From NCBI GenBank assembly GCA_024693135.1, contig JAILLN010000026.1:1-45035 (forward strand): 45,035 nt of DNA. The letters are read 5' to 3'. Positions 31,381 to 40,133 of this stretch are shown here, one piece after another. The position numbers and the translations under genes are program-made. The DNA is from Lachnospiraceae bacterium. Lineage in GTDB: Bacteria; Bacillota; Clostridia; Lachnospirales; Lachnospiraceae. Each line of letters opens with the position of its first letter. Position 1 is the stretch's first letter. A model generated the notes under the pieces. That model searched no databases, was not told the origin of the DNA, and worked only from the letters and a program-made list of their open reading frames with translations.

Positions 31381-32409
31381 ATGGAAGAGAGGAAGGATAC
31401 GCTGATCCTCGGGATCGAAACCTCCTGTGACGAAACAGCGGCCGCAGTGGTCAAAAATGGAAGAGAGATCCTGTCCAATGTCATCTCTTCCCAGATCGAT
31501 ACCCATACCCTCTATGGCGGGGTGGTTCCTGAAATCGCATCCAGGAAGCATATCGAGCGGATCAACCAGGTGGTCAGGGAAGCCCTGGCGCAGTCAGGGA
31601 CAGAGCTTTGCGGTCTTTCAGCGATCGGGGTCACCTATGGCCCGGGACTGGTGGGGCCTCTGCTTGTGGGAGTGTCTTTTGCAAAGGCACTTTCTTTTGC
31701 GTCCGGCGTAAAGCTTGTGGGCGTGCATCATATCGAGGGACATATCGCCGCAAATTATATCGAGGATCCAAACCTGGAGCCGCCCTTTCTGTGCCTGGTG
31801 GTATCGGGAGGGCATACGCATCTGGTCAATGTCAGGGATTATGGCGAGTATGAGATCCTGGGCAGGACCATGGATGACGCGGCAGGCGAGGCTTTTGACA
31901 AGGTGGCCAGGGCCATCGGGCTGGGATATCCCGGGGGGCCAAAGATCGATGTCGCGGCAAAGGCCGGAAATCCCGAAGCGGTTCATTTTCCCAGGGCAAA
32001 GGTGGCAGAGAATGCATATGATTTTTCCTTCAGCGGATTGAAGAGTGCAGTGCTGAATTATCTGAATTCATGCCAAATGAAGGGGGAAGAATATAACCAG
32101 GCGGATGTAGCGGCTTCTTTCCAAGCGGCAGTGGTGGATGTGCTGACCGAGCATTCGATCCGGGCGGTCAGGGAGACCGGAGCCAAAACCTTTGCCTTGG
32201 CCGGGGGAGTAGCTTCCAACTCAGCTCTGCGGGAAAGCCTGGAAAAAGCCTGTGCCGGCCTGGGGGTGAGGTTCTGTGTCCCTCAGCCGGTACTATGCAC
32301 GGACAATGGCGCGATGATCGCGGCGGCGGCTTATTTTGAGCTGCAAAAGGGAGCGGAATCAGGGCTAGATCTGAATGCCATACCAAACCTGAAGCTGGGG
32401 GAGCGGTGA
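31381..32409 (+). CDS. tsaD: tRNA t6A threonylcarbamoyltransferase TsaD
   Basis: 342 residues from ATG 31381. With TsaB and TsaE it transfers threonylcarbamoyl from TC-AMP to A37 of ANN-decoding tRNAs. Signatures: [16 protein letters not shown] at the N-terminus, [15 protein letters not shown] with the metal-binding H-x3-[14 protein letters not shown], and [14 protein letters not shown] near the end. An upstream in-frame ATG at 31342 lies within the previous gene and would add residues not seen in the family. Overlaps tsaE by one base. Confidence 0.97.
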   Translation: MEERKDTLILGIETSCDETAAAVVKNGREILSNVISSQIDTHTLYGGVVPEIASRKHIERINQVVREALAQSGTELCGLSAIGVTYGPGLVGPLLVGVSFAKALSFASGVKLVGVHHIEGHIAANYIEDPNLEPPFLCLVVSGGHTHLVNVRDYGEYEILGRTMDDAAGEAFDKVARAIGLGYPGGPKIDVAAKAGNPEAVHFPRAKVAENAYDFSFSGLKSAVLNYLNSCQMKGEEYNQADVAASFQAAVVDVLTEHSIRAVRETGAKTFALAGGVASNSALRESLEKACAGLGVRFCVPQPVLCTDNGAMIAAAAYFELQKGAESGLDLNAIPNLKLGER

Positions 32410-32843
32410 TGATTGTATTTGAATCTCATAGCGATGAGGATACCTTTCGGTTTGCGTCAAAGATGGGCAGGGAGGCAGTTCCCGGAACGGTGATCTCCCT
32501 GACGGGGGATCTGGGATGCGGGAAGACGGTTTTTTCCAAAGGGTTTGCCTCAGGACTCGGGGTAACGGAGCCGGTATCGTCTCCCACATTTACGATCCTT
32601 CAGCAATATGAATCGGGCAGGCTTGTGCTCTATCATTTTGATGTATACCGGATCGGGGATCCGGAAGAGATGGAAGAGACCGGATACGAGGACTGCTTTT
32701 ATGGAAACGGAGTGACACTGGTGGAATGGGCAGAGAGGATCCGGGAGCTGCTTCCGGAGGGAACGATCCTGGTCAGGATAGAAAAGGATCTGGAAAAAGG
32801 AATGGATTATCGGAGGATAACAGTTGAAAATACTGGCGGTTGA
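32409..32843 (+). CDS. tsaE: tRNA t6A biosynthesis ATPase TsaE
   Basis: 144 residues. Small P-loop ATPase that powers the TsaBD cycle. Walker A is LTGDLGCGKTVFSKGFA, followed by SSPTFTILQQYES and LVLYHFDVYRI, then VEWAERI, all typical. ATG 32409 overlaps the tsaD stop; the GTG at 32406 is a less likely start. The end overlaps tsaB by 20 bases. Confidence 0.95.
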   Translation: MIVFESHSDEDTFRFASKMGREAVPGTVISLTGDLGCGKTVFSKGFASGLGVTEPVSSPTFTILQQYESGRLVLYHFDVYRIGDPEEMEETGYEDCFYGNGVTLVEWAERIRELLPEGTILVRIEKDLEKGMDYRRITVENTGG

Positions 32844-33528
32844 TTCATCGGGACTGACTGCTTCCGCGGCCATAGTGGATGACGGGGTTTTGGTTGCAGA
32901 GTATACGGTCTCCCATAAGAAGACCCATTCCCAGACACTGATGCCGATGATTGCAGAGATATGCAGGATGGCAGAGCTGGATCCGGGATCACTGGACGCC
33001 CTGGCCGTGGCGGGAGGCCCCGGTTCCTTTACGGGACTGAGGATCGGAGCCGCCACCGTAAAGGGCCTGGCCGAAGCATGGGGAAAGCCGGTAGTTTCCG
33101 TACCCACGGTAGATGCCCTGGCCATGAACCTGTATGGCTGTACGGATCTAGTGGTTCCTTTGATGGATGCGAGAAGAAACGAGGCCTATACCGGGATTTA
33201 TACCTTTGAAGAAGGGGAACTTAAGGTGATCGAAGAGCAGTGCGCCCTGCCGCTGCCCTCGATCCTGGAAAAGATCAACCGGATCGGAAGGACGGCTTAT
33301 TTTCTGGGAGACGGGGTGCCGGTATTTCGGGAGCAGATCGGACAGCTGGCCAAGGTGCCTTTTTATTTTGCCCCGGCCGGCTCCGGCAGACAGAGGGCTT
33401 CATGGGTCGGAGTGCTTGCCATGAAGTTTATACAGAACGGGAAAGCAGTGGATGCCGCGGAGCTTGGGCTTCAATATCTCAGGATGTCCCAGGCGGAACG
33501 GGAACGGACCGAAGGAAAGAAAAAATGA
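32824..33528 (+). CDS. tsaB: tRNA t6A biosynthesis protein TsaB
   Basis: 234 residues starting with TTG at 32824 (preceded by GGAGGATAACAG). TsaB is an inactive TsaD paralogue that dimerises with it. LAVDSSGLTASAAIV starts the ASKHA fold, AVAGGPGSFTGLRIG is its most conserved stretch, and LMDARRNEAYTGIY follows. Overlaps ispD as ATGA. Confidence 0.95.
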   Translation: MKILAVDSSGLTASAAIVDDGVLVAEYTVSHKKTHSQTLMPMIAEICRMAELDPGSLDALAVAGGPGSFTGLRIGAATVKGLAEAWGKPVVSVPTVDALAMNLYGCTDLVVPLMDARRNEAYTGIYTFEEGELKVIEEQCALPLPSILEKINRIGRTAYFLGDGVPVFREQIGQLAKVPFYFAPAGSGRQRASWVGVLAMKFIQNGKAVDAAELGLQYLRMSQAERERTEGKKK

Positions 33529-34235
33529 AAAATTCTGCGATTATCCTCGCCGGGGGGCGGGGAAGAAGAATGGGATCGGATATTGCAAAGCAGTACCTGA
33601 AGCTTGGCGACAAGCCTGTGCTCTGGTATGCCCTGGATACGTTTGAACGGTCCTTTGTGGATGAGATCGTGCTGGTATGCCAGGAGGGCGGCGAGGAATA
33701 TTGCGAAAAAGAGATCGTGGAGCGGTATGGCTTCCGGAAGGTGATCGCCGTGGTGCCGGGCGGCCTTGAGCGGTATCATTCTGTCCGCAACGGGCTGGAG
33801 GTATTAAGTGACTGCCGATACGTATTTATCCATGACGGAGCCCGGCCCTTCGTGACGGATTATGTGCTGGGACGCTGCCTCCATTATGTGGAAAAATACC
33901 GGGCGGCCGTAGCGGCTGTCCGTGCAAAGGATACCGTTAAGCTTGAAAACGGGGACGGGTTCATAGACCAGTCTCCGGACCGGGACAAGGTATGGCTCAT
34001 ACAGACGCCGCAGGTCTTTGAATATGAGCTGATCCGGGACTGCTATGATAAGCTGATCCGGGATGAGATGAGGCTGAAGGAAGCAGGGGTGCGGGTCACC
34101 GACGATACCATGGTGGCCAAGATGTATGCCGACGTGGATGCGAAGCTTGTGGAAAGCAGCTATGATAATCTGAAGATTACGGAGCCGGGAGATCTGATCC
34201 TTGCGGAGGCGATATTGCATGCGCAAAGGGCGTAA
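33525..34235 (+). CDS. ispD: 2-C-methyl-D-erythritol 4-phosphate cytidylyltransferase
   Basis: 236 residues from ATG 33525, which overlaps the tsaB stop (ATGA) and has GAAGGAAAG upstream. IspD makes CDP-methylerythritol in the MEP isoprenoid route. ILAGGRGRRMGSDIAKQYL is the CTP-binding loop, and VFIHDGARPFVTD, AVRAKDTVKL and WLIQTPQVFEYELI are IspD motifs. The MEP pathway feeds undecaprenyl phosphate, the carrier used by the polyprenyl-linked glycosyltransferases nearby. IspD-fold proteins in polysaccharide loci can be ribitol-phosphate cytidylyltransferases (TarI), which is the main alternative. Confidence 0.82.
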   Translation: MKNSAIILAGGRGRRMGSDIAKQYLKLGDKPVLWYALDTFERSFVDEIVLVCQEGGEEYCEKEIVERYGFRKVIAVVPGGLERYHSVRNGLEVLSDCRYVFIHDGARPFVTDYVLGRCLHYVEKYRAAVAAVRAKDTVKLENGDGFIDQSPDRDKVWLIQTPQVFEYELIRDCYDKLIRDEMRLKEAGVRVTDDTMVAKMYADVDAKLVESSYDNLKITEPGDLILAEAILHAQRA

Positions 34236-34263
34236 TGAGCAGCCCGGATTAAGGAGCTGTTTG

Positions 34264-35808
34264 GTGAAGGAAAAGACACAGCGGATTTTATTTGCCTGCA
34301 TTGTCATTGCTTTTTTTGTGACCAGGATCTTCCGGCTGGGAAGAACTCCGGCCGGGATCAATATCGATGAGCTTGGCTCGGCTTATGATGCCATGTGTAT
34401 CGGAAGACACGGAGTAGACCGGTACCTGACCAAAATGCCGCCGTACTTTAAGAATTATGGAGGCGGCCAGAGTGCGCTGATCATCTATCTCGGAGCCATT
34501 CTTCTCCGGTTCTCCTCCTTTTCCCTGTTTTGCTTCCGGCTGATCCCGGTGATCCTGGGAGCGGCGGCTCTTTTGTGTGCATATCTTTTGGGCAGGGAGG
34601 TTTTTGAAAGAAAGGAATTTGCCCTGATCGCCCCGGCTTTGATGGTGGTCATGCCGGAATTTTTAATGACCGAAAGATGGGGTCTTGATTGCAATCTTTT
34701 TCTGAGCATGTCTGTCATTGTCTTTTTCTTTCTGATGAAGGCGATGAGATCAGAGGGGCTTAAATGGTATCTTTTGTCCGGATTGGTCTGCGGGATCACG
34801 CTTTATACCTATGTGATGTCCTATCTCGTCATGCCGGTCTTTCTTTTGGGCATGCTGATCCTGCTGATCTATACGGGGAAGATCCGATGGAAACAGGCCG
34901 TGAGCTTTTGCCTTCCGCTTATGGTGCTCGCCTTTCCGCTGGTTTTGGAGCAGCTGGTAAATGCCGGGCTGATCGGGGAGATCCATACGCCCTTTATGGA
35001 TTTTATTCCCATGGGATACTACCGGGGAGGGGAATTCAGCCTTGGAAATGTGGTTCGGAATATCCCCTGGATCTGGAGGATACTCATCGGGGATAATCAA
35101 TCCTATGCCAGCTGTCTTTATACCGGAACGATCCTTTATATTTCCATTCCCTTCTTTCTTATGGGCCTGGTCATCTGCCTGAAAAAAACCATGGGGGACC
35201 TTAAGGAGAAAAAGGCCGGACTGCCGTTCATGCTCCTGCTGTTTTATCTTTCTTCCCTGCTGATCCTGCTTACGGTAAAAAATATGAATGTCAGCCATGC
35301 CAATCAGATCTTTGCCCCGATCCTTATTTTTACGGCTTACGGCATAGCTTATGCATGGGATAAGACCAACCGGGCAGCGGTGGGGATCGCCGTATTGTAT
35401 GGCCTTTTCTTTTTGGGCTTTGCCGCCTGGTATTATGGGGGATCCTATAACCGGCAGATCAGGGAATCCGAGGAAAACTATCTTTTCGTGAAGACGGACC
35501 TGGGACAGGCGGTGAGGCAGATGGATGAAATGTTTGCAGGAGATAAGCCGGTCGTCATCATGGCCAATGAAGCGGAGGACAGCCGGCTTCTGCTGGCATT
35601 ATATAATGACATTTCCCCGTATGAATATGCGAAGAACAGCGTAAGGACAGGGAATTATATCATTGAGATTCCCGAGGAGCTGGACATTAGCGGGGAGAGC
35701 GCTTATGTCATAGCAAGAAACCTGCATCATGTGACGGATTATCTGGGAAGCATCGGCTTCACCGTGGACGATATGTCTTATCCGGATTATTCCCTGGTAT
35801 ACAAGTGA
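34264..35808 (+). CDS. GT-C membrane glycosyltransferase, ArnT/GT39-like (copy A)
   Basis: 514 residues from GTG 34264, chosen because AAGGAG sits eight bases upstream; an ATG at 34219 has no such site. About ten to twelve membrane helices. The first outside loop reads GINIDELGSAYDAMCIG, with the acidic Asp-Glu pair that GT-C enzymes use for catalysis, and RYLTKMPPYFKNYGGGQSAL follows. A C-terminal outside domain (about residues 400-514) ends with a YSLVYK tail. It should transfer a sugar from polyprenyl phosphate on the outer face. A paralogue lies at 40124 on the minus strand with the same motifs and the same tail. Confidence 0.8.
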   Translation: MKEKTQRILFACIVIAFFVTRIFRLGRTPAGINIDELGSAYDAMCIGRHGVDRYLTKMPPYFKNYGGGQSALIIYLGAILLRFSSFSLFCFRLIPVILGAAALLCAYLLGREVFERKEFALIAPALMVVMPEFLMTERWGLDCNLFLSMSVIVFFFLMKAMRSEGLKWYLLSGLVCGITLYTYVMSYLVMPVFLLGMLILLIYTGKIRWKQAVSFCLPLMVLAFPLVLEQLVNAGLIGEIHTPFMDFIPMGYYRGGEFSLGNVVRNIPWIWRILIGDNQSYASCLYTGTILYISIPFFLMGLVICLKKTMGDLKEKKAGLPFMLLLFYLSSLLILLTVKNMNVSHANQIFAPILIFTAYGIAYAWDKTNRAAVGIAVLYGLFFLGFAAWYYGGSYNRQIRESEENYLFVKTDLGQAVRQMDEMFAGDKPVVIMANEAEDSRLLLALYNDISPYEYAKNSVRTGNYIIEIPEELDISGESAYVIARNLHHVTDYLGSIGFTVDDMSYPDYSLVYK

Positions 35809-35824
35809 AGCGTAAGGGGTCTTT

Positions 35825-37951
35825 ATGGCAGCTGGGAAGAAAATCCTATATTTTATCCTGTTAGGCCTTGCCGCCCTGCTTCTGATCATCAACGGAAGGA
35901 AGGATCGTGAGGCGGAGATCATTCTGGGGATCCATGAGTCGGATGATGCTTCGGAAATGCAGACGGAGGATTTTGCGCTCTGGCCGGGGGATTATCAGAT
36001 CCGGTTATCTTATCAGGCCGAAGAAGTACAATCCATTACCTTCTGCACGGATTATGCAGAGGGGAGATATCCCGGGGAGCTGGATCCCGGCGAAAAGGAT
36101 TTTGAATTTCCGGTTCATATTGATTCCTATACCGACATCCTTCATCTTTCTTATCCCATTGAACAAAAGGACAGCCTGCGCATGAAAAGCCTGACGGTGC
36201 GGTCAGAGCATCTTCTTTATACGGACTCGGTCTTTGAAGCCGCGGCGGTTCTGTTTATGGGAATCCTTTTATTTTTCTTTGTGCGAGGGAAGTGGTTCCA
36301 AAGCCGGACTTTCTGGGGAAAAATCTCTATAGCGGCCATGGCAGGGGCGGTCATCCTGGCATCCCTTCCGCTCTTTACCGGCAAAGCTTATGAAGAATAC
36401 GACGTATGGGCGCACTTCCTTAGGCTGGAGGGAGTATTGAGGGGCCTGATGCACCGCCAATTTCCGGTCATGATCTACGGGGATTCCTGTAATGGCTTTG
36501 GGGTGCTTGGCGCCATGTATCCGAATGCGCCTCTTTACTTTCCTGCCCTGCTGAGGCTTCTGCGCGTATCCGCCCCGGCGGCGATGTCCTGCGCCCTGAT
36601 CCTTACCAATATCCTGACCGTCCTGCTGGCCTTTATCTCCGGGATCATCCTTTTTGACCGGGACACTTGCACCGCGGCCTGGTTTTCCTGTTTTTATGTA
36701 CTCTCGCCGTATCGCATGGTGGATCTTTATACAAGGTATGCAATAGGGGAGGTCATGGCAATGGCCTTTATCCCGCTCCTTATCGCAGGGATATCTTGTT
36801 TGGTCCGGGAGGACGGAAGAGAAAATAATGCCGTGATCTGTCTGGCCGCCGGAATGACCGGAGTGATCCATACCCATATCCTTTCCATCCTGCTGTCCGT
36901 CTCGTTTCTTATCCTTCTCTGTATCATGAACGGGAGAGTGCTTTTGAAGAAAAACTCCCTGATCACGATCCTTAAGGCTGCGGGATGGTCTGTTGCGATC
37001 AATATCGGATTCCTGGTGCCCTTTGTCGCATTCTACCTTGGAGGCATCAACAGTGAGGCGCAGGAAACCCAGGATTTTGCCACAGACATGACCATGCTTA
37101 CCATGTTTCGGAATTATACGGGAGGATTTCCTGTCGGACTGGTAGGGATGATCGGTGCTCTCACGGTGATCCTGGGGATCGTATTTCTGATCCGGCGCCC
37201 GAAAAAGGAGGACAGGTTTTTTGCAGGAATTTTCCTGCTGGCAATCTTGCATTCTTTTTTATCTTCCCGGAATTTTCCCTGGGATACGCTCAGACAGACC
37301 GGCTGGATCAAAAAGGTCACGGGAATGATCCAGTTCCCATACCGCTTTATGACGATCGGATCCTGTCTTTATGCTCTGGCCTTGGCCTTCTTTTTGTGGA
37401 GGCTTTTTGCGCAGAAAAGGAATGCTGCTGCCCTCCTTGCCCTGGCCGTGGCAGTTCTGTCCGTTTTTTCCGGGATCCTGGGTACCTTTGACCGGGGGAT
37501 CCATTATGATGAGATGAGCGGGGGATATAGCAGAAATGCCCTGGAAGAGTATTATCCGAAGGGGGCTCATGAGGGAGTATACCAGCATCCGGTGCTGTTT
37601 CCTTCCAGCGCGGAGCTTATGATCGATGAATATAGCAAAGACGGGACGAAGGTCCAGTTTAGCTATAATACGACATTGGCGGATGAGCATGTGGATCTTC
37701 CCCTCTTTTATTATACCGGATATACGGCCTGGGCAAAGGACGGTTCCGGCCATTTCCACCTCCTGCCGGTAGGCTTGGGAGATGAATTCCGTGTCCGGAT
37801 CGGGCTTCCTCTGGAACTGTCCGGATCGCATGTCGGACTGGAGTATACGGGATGCTGGTATTTCTGGCTTTGTTATGCCTTATCGTTAGCAGGGCTTGCC
37901 CTCTTTGTGAGGGTGGTACTTATGGAAAAGAAAGGGAAGGGGCATGCATAA
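35825..37951 (+). CDS. YfhO-like / 6-PTPS-related polytopic membrane protein (copy A)
   Basis: 708 residues. A helix (residues 5-20), an outside beta-rich domain to about residue 130, then around ten helices, and a C-terminal outside segment with LPLFYYTGYTAWAKDGSG, which matches the YfhO-type tail (a Tyr-rich strand then W/A-x-x-x-D-G). The first loop of the membrane part has EEYDVWAHFLRLEGVLRG with an Asp, as GT-C-fold enzymes have. YfhO relatives glycosylate teichoic acids or lipids from polyprenyl-phosphate sugars. AAGGGG before the ATG, 16 bases after the previous stop. Similar to the next gene. Confidence 0.7.
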   Translation: MAAGKKILYFILLGLAALLLIINGRKDREAEIILGIHESDDASEMQTEDFALWPGDYQIRLSYQAEEVQSITFCTDYAEGRYPGELDPGEKDFEFPVHIDSYTDILHLSYPIEQKDSLRMKSLTVRSEHLLYTDSVFEAAAVLFMGILLFFFVRGKWFQSRTFWGKISIAAMAGAVILASLPLFTGKAYEEYDVWAHFLRLEGVLRGLMHRQFPVMIYGDSCNGFGVLGAMYPNAPLYFPALLRLLRVSAPAAMSCALILTNILTVLLAFISGIILFDRDTCTAAWFSCFYVLSPYRMVDLYTRYAIGEVMAMAFIPLLIAGISCLVREDGRENNAVICLAAGMTGVIHTHILSILLSVSFLILLCIMNGRVLLKKNSLITILKAAGWSVAINIGFLVPFVAFYLGGINSEAQETQDFATDMTMLTMFRNYTGGFPVGLVGMIGALTVILGIVFLIRRPKKEDRFFAGIFLLAILHSFLSSRNFPWDTLRQTGWIKKVTGMIQFPYRFMTIGSCLYALALAFFLWRLFAQKRNAAALLALAVAVLSVFSGILGTFDRGIHYDEMSGGYSRNALEEYYPKGAHEGVYQHPVLFPSSAELMIDEYSKDGTKVQFSYNTTLADEHVDLPLFYYTGYTAWAKDGSGHFHLLPVGLGDEFRVRIGLPLELSGSHVGLEYTGCWYFWLCYALSLAGLALFVRVVLMEKKGKGHA

Positions 37952-40133
37952 AGGCTTCAGCAGAAAATTAAGCGCGGTCATCCTGGTCCTGCTGGTTTTT
38001 GGATGCTTTATCGGATTGATCTGCAGGAAATACCAGCCTTTTACTCACTATTCATTTGACCTTGAGGGGGCAGAGCTTCACGGGGCTTCCCTTGAAGAGG
38101 AAGGGATCCTTGCAGAGGGGGAGGCCGGGGAGGATGTGATCCATCTGTCCGGGATCAGCCTGAGGGAGGGCAGTTATACCCTGTCGGTGGAGTATGAAGC
38201 CGGTCAGGATACTTCGGTATCGGTATATCCGGATAATGACTTAAGTTTTGAGCTTGCGCTTCCGTCCCAGGGCGACACCGCTTCCCGGCAGTTTTCCCTG
38301 GATAAGCCGACAGACAGGGGAAAGCTCAGCATCCATCATGCCGGGGGAAGGCTTCTGATCAAGGAGATAAGCCTGGATTCGGAGAGGGCTTTTTTCCGGG
38401 ACGGATGGTTTTTGATCCTTCTGCAGCTGCTGCTTGCCCTTTTCTGTATCCTTTTGATCTGGAAATGGGAGATGTTTGATGCCGAAAAAAGAAAGGCTTA
38501 TGCCCTGCTTGCCCTGTCTTCGATCATGGTGAGCATTCCGGCATTTCTCTCCGTGGTTTATTACGGGGGAGATACCAGGGGGCATCTTCTGCGGATCGAG
38601 GGCATTGCTTCGGGTCTTCTGGATGGCCAATATCCGGTAGTGATCGCACCGAATTATGCGAATGAATTTGGAGAGCTGGTTTTCCTGTATCCGAACCTTT
38701 TCCTGTATCCGGCCGGGATCCTGGTCAGCCTGGGAGCATCGATGCTCCTTGCGTATCAGGTGACGGTATGCATCGTCAATGCGGCCTCCGTCATGATCAT
38801 GTACGGATCCGCTCTTTCCGTTACAGGCAGCCGGAAGAAGGCGCTGGCCTGCGGGATCATCTATGCCTTTGAACCGATCCGGGTATCAAACATGTATTTC
38901 TACGGCTCCGGGCTGGGGGACGGCATTGCCATGGTTTTTATCCCCTTGATGATAGCCGGGATCTATCATATCGTCCAGGGAGACAGGAGAAAATGGCCGC
39001 TGCTGGCATTTGGGTTTTCCGGCGTGCTGGAATCCCATGTGCTCACCATGGCGATCTGCTCTCTTTTTCTGCTATTGATCAGCATCCTTTTCTTAAAAAA
39101 GCTGGTCGTTGAAAAGAGGCTCATCAGCCTAGGGAAGGCGGGGGTGATGATCCTGCTCATGAATGCCGGCTTCCTGGCGGTGTTTATCCGTTATTATTTT
39201 TCCGGCTGGGACAGGGGATTTTTGCAATGGGGAGATTTTTATTCCCTGGCCATGAACCTGAAAAGGATGTTTACCTCTGCACAAAGCCTGTTTCTTATCC
39301 TTCTCATGGGCATTGCTCTTTTCCTTCTGTGGAGAGGTTTTTCAAAAAAGGAGGGGAACTGGAGGATAGCGGCCGCCTTTACGGCATGCTGCGCTGTATG
39401 GTATCTGATGGGAACCTTTCTTTTTCCATGGAAGATACTGTTTTCTCTTTCCGAAGCCATCCGGGATCTTGTGGGCATGTTCCAATTTCCCAGCAGGGGG
39501 CATGTCCTGTGTGCTCCGCTCATCATTTTGACGGTATCGCTTCTTGCCGGGGAAGAGGAGGCCTTTCGTGCATGGGCCGGAAGGGCAGTCCTTTCTGTGC
39601 TCTGCATCCTGCTTTCTTACAGCACGGTTTATGAGGCATATCAATATTTCCAGCGGGGGCCTCTGCTTCGGGATGAGATATGGGGAAATTACAATAACCG
39701 CATAGAGCTGGATTATGTGCCTCAAGGAACGTCAGAGGAAAGCATTGAAAGGGATGTGGGGAGGGTATCGGAGGAGGATGCGGTAGAGTCGCTGTCCTAT
39801 CGGAAGAAAGGAACCCATATCGATTATTCTTATATTGCGGAAAAGCCGGGGATCATAGCCGATCTGCCTTTGCTGTATTATGACGGATACCGGGCAGTGG
39901 ATGAGGCGGGAAGGGCCGTTAATCTTTATAAAGGAGATGGAGGGCATATCTTTGCGGAGCTTTTGGGAGATGGCAGGATGCATGAGCTCCATGTATGGTT
40001 CCAGCTGGAAAAAGGATACCGGATCCTCTACGGCCTGTCCCTTCTTCTTTCTGCAGTCTTTGTCATAAAGTGCCTGGTTTTTTCAAAAACAAAGGATGCT
40101 GCGGGGATGAGGGCAGAGGGAGATCATTTATAG
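37944..40133 (+). CDS. YfhO-like / 6-PTPS-related polytopic membrane protein (copy B)
   Basis: 729 residues with the same layout as the gene before it: N-terminal helix (about 9-27), an outside beta domain, then helices. GGDTRGHLLRIEGIASGL corresponds to the D-x-x-x-H-x-L-R-x-E-G motif of copy A. YPNLFLYPAGIL and SNMYFYGSGLGDGIAMVF also align with copy A. The tail LPLLYYDGYRAVDEAGRA matches the YfhO-type end. The two genes are tandem paralogues, overlapping by eight bases. A GT-C role on the outer membrane face is inferred. The stop overlaps the stop of the convergent copy-B GT-C gene by ten bases. Confidence 0.7.
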   Translation: MHKGFSRKLSAVILVLLVFGCFIGLICRKYQPFTHYSFDLEGAELHGASLEEEGILAEGEAGEDVIHLSGISLREGSYTLSVEYEAGQDTSVSVYPDNDLSFELALPSQGDTASRQFSLDKPTDRGKLSIHHAGGRLLIKEISLDSERAFFRDGWFLILLQLLLALFCILLIWKWEMFDAEKRKAYALLALSSIMVSIPAFLSVVYYGGDTRGHLLRIEGIASGLLDGQYPVVIAPNYANEFGELVFLYPNLFLYPAGILVSLGASMLLAYQVTVCIVNAASVMIMYGSALSVTGSRKKALACGIIYAFEPIRVSNMYFYGSGLGDGIAMVFIPLMIAGIYHIVQGDRRKWPLLAFGFSGVLESHVLTMAICSLFLLLISILFLKKLVVEKRLISLGKAGVMILLMNAGFLAVFIRYYFSGWDRGFLQWGDFYSLAMNLKRMFTSAQSLFLILLMGIALFLLWRGFSKKEGNWRIAAAFTACCAVWYLMGTFLFPWKILFSLSEAIRDLVGMFQFPSRGHVLCAPLIILTVSLLAGEEEAFRAWAGRAVLSVLCILLSYSTVYEAYQYFQRGPLLRDEIWGNYNNRIELDYVPQGTSEESIERDVGRVSEEDAVESLSYRKKGTHIDYSYIAEKPGIIADLPLLYYDGYRAVDEAGRAVNLYKGDGGHIFAELLGDGRMHELHVWFQLEKGYRILYGLSLLLSAVFVIKCLVFSKTKDAAGMRAEGDHL

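Noticed and set aside
36269..37252. 327-codon minus-strand open frame
   Set aside because: Shadow of the YfhO-like gene; the product is very charged and without domain features.
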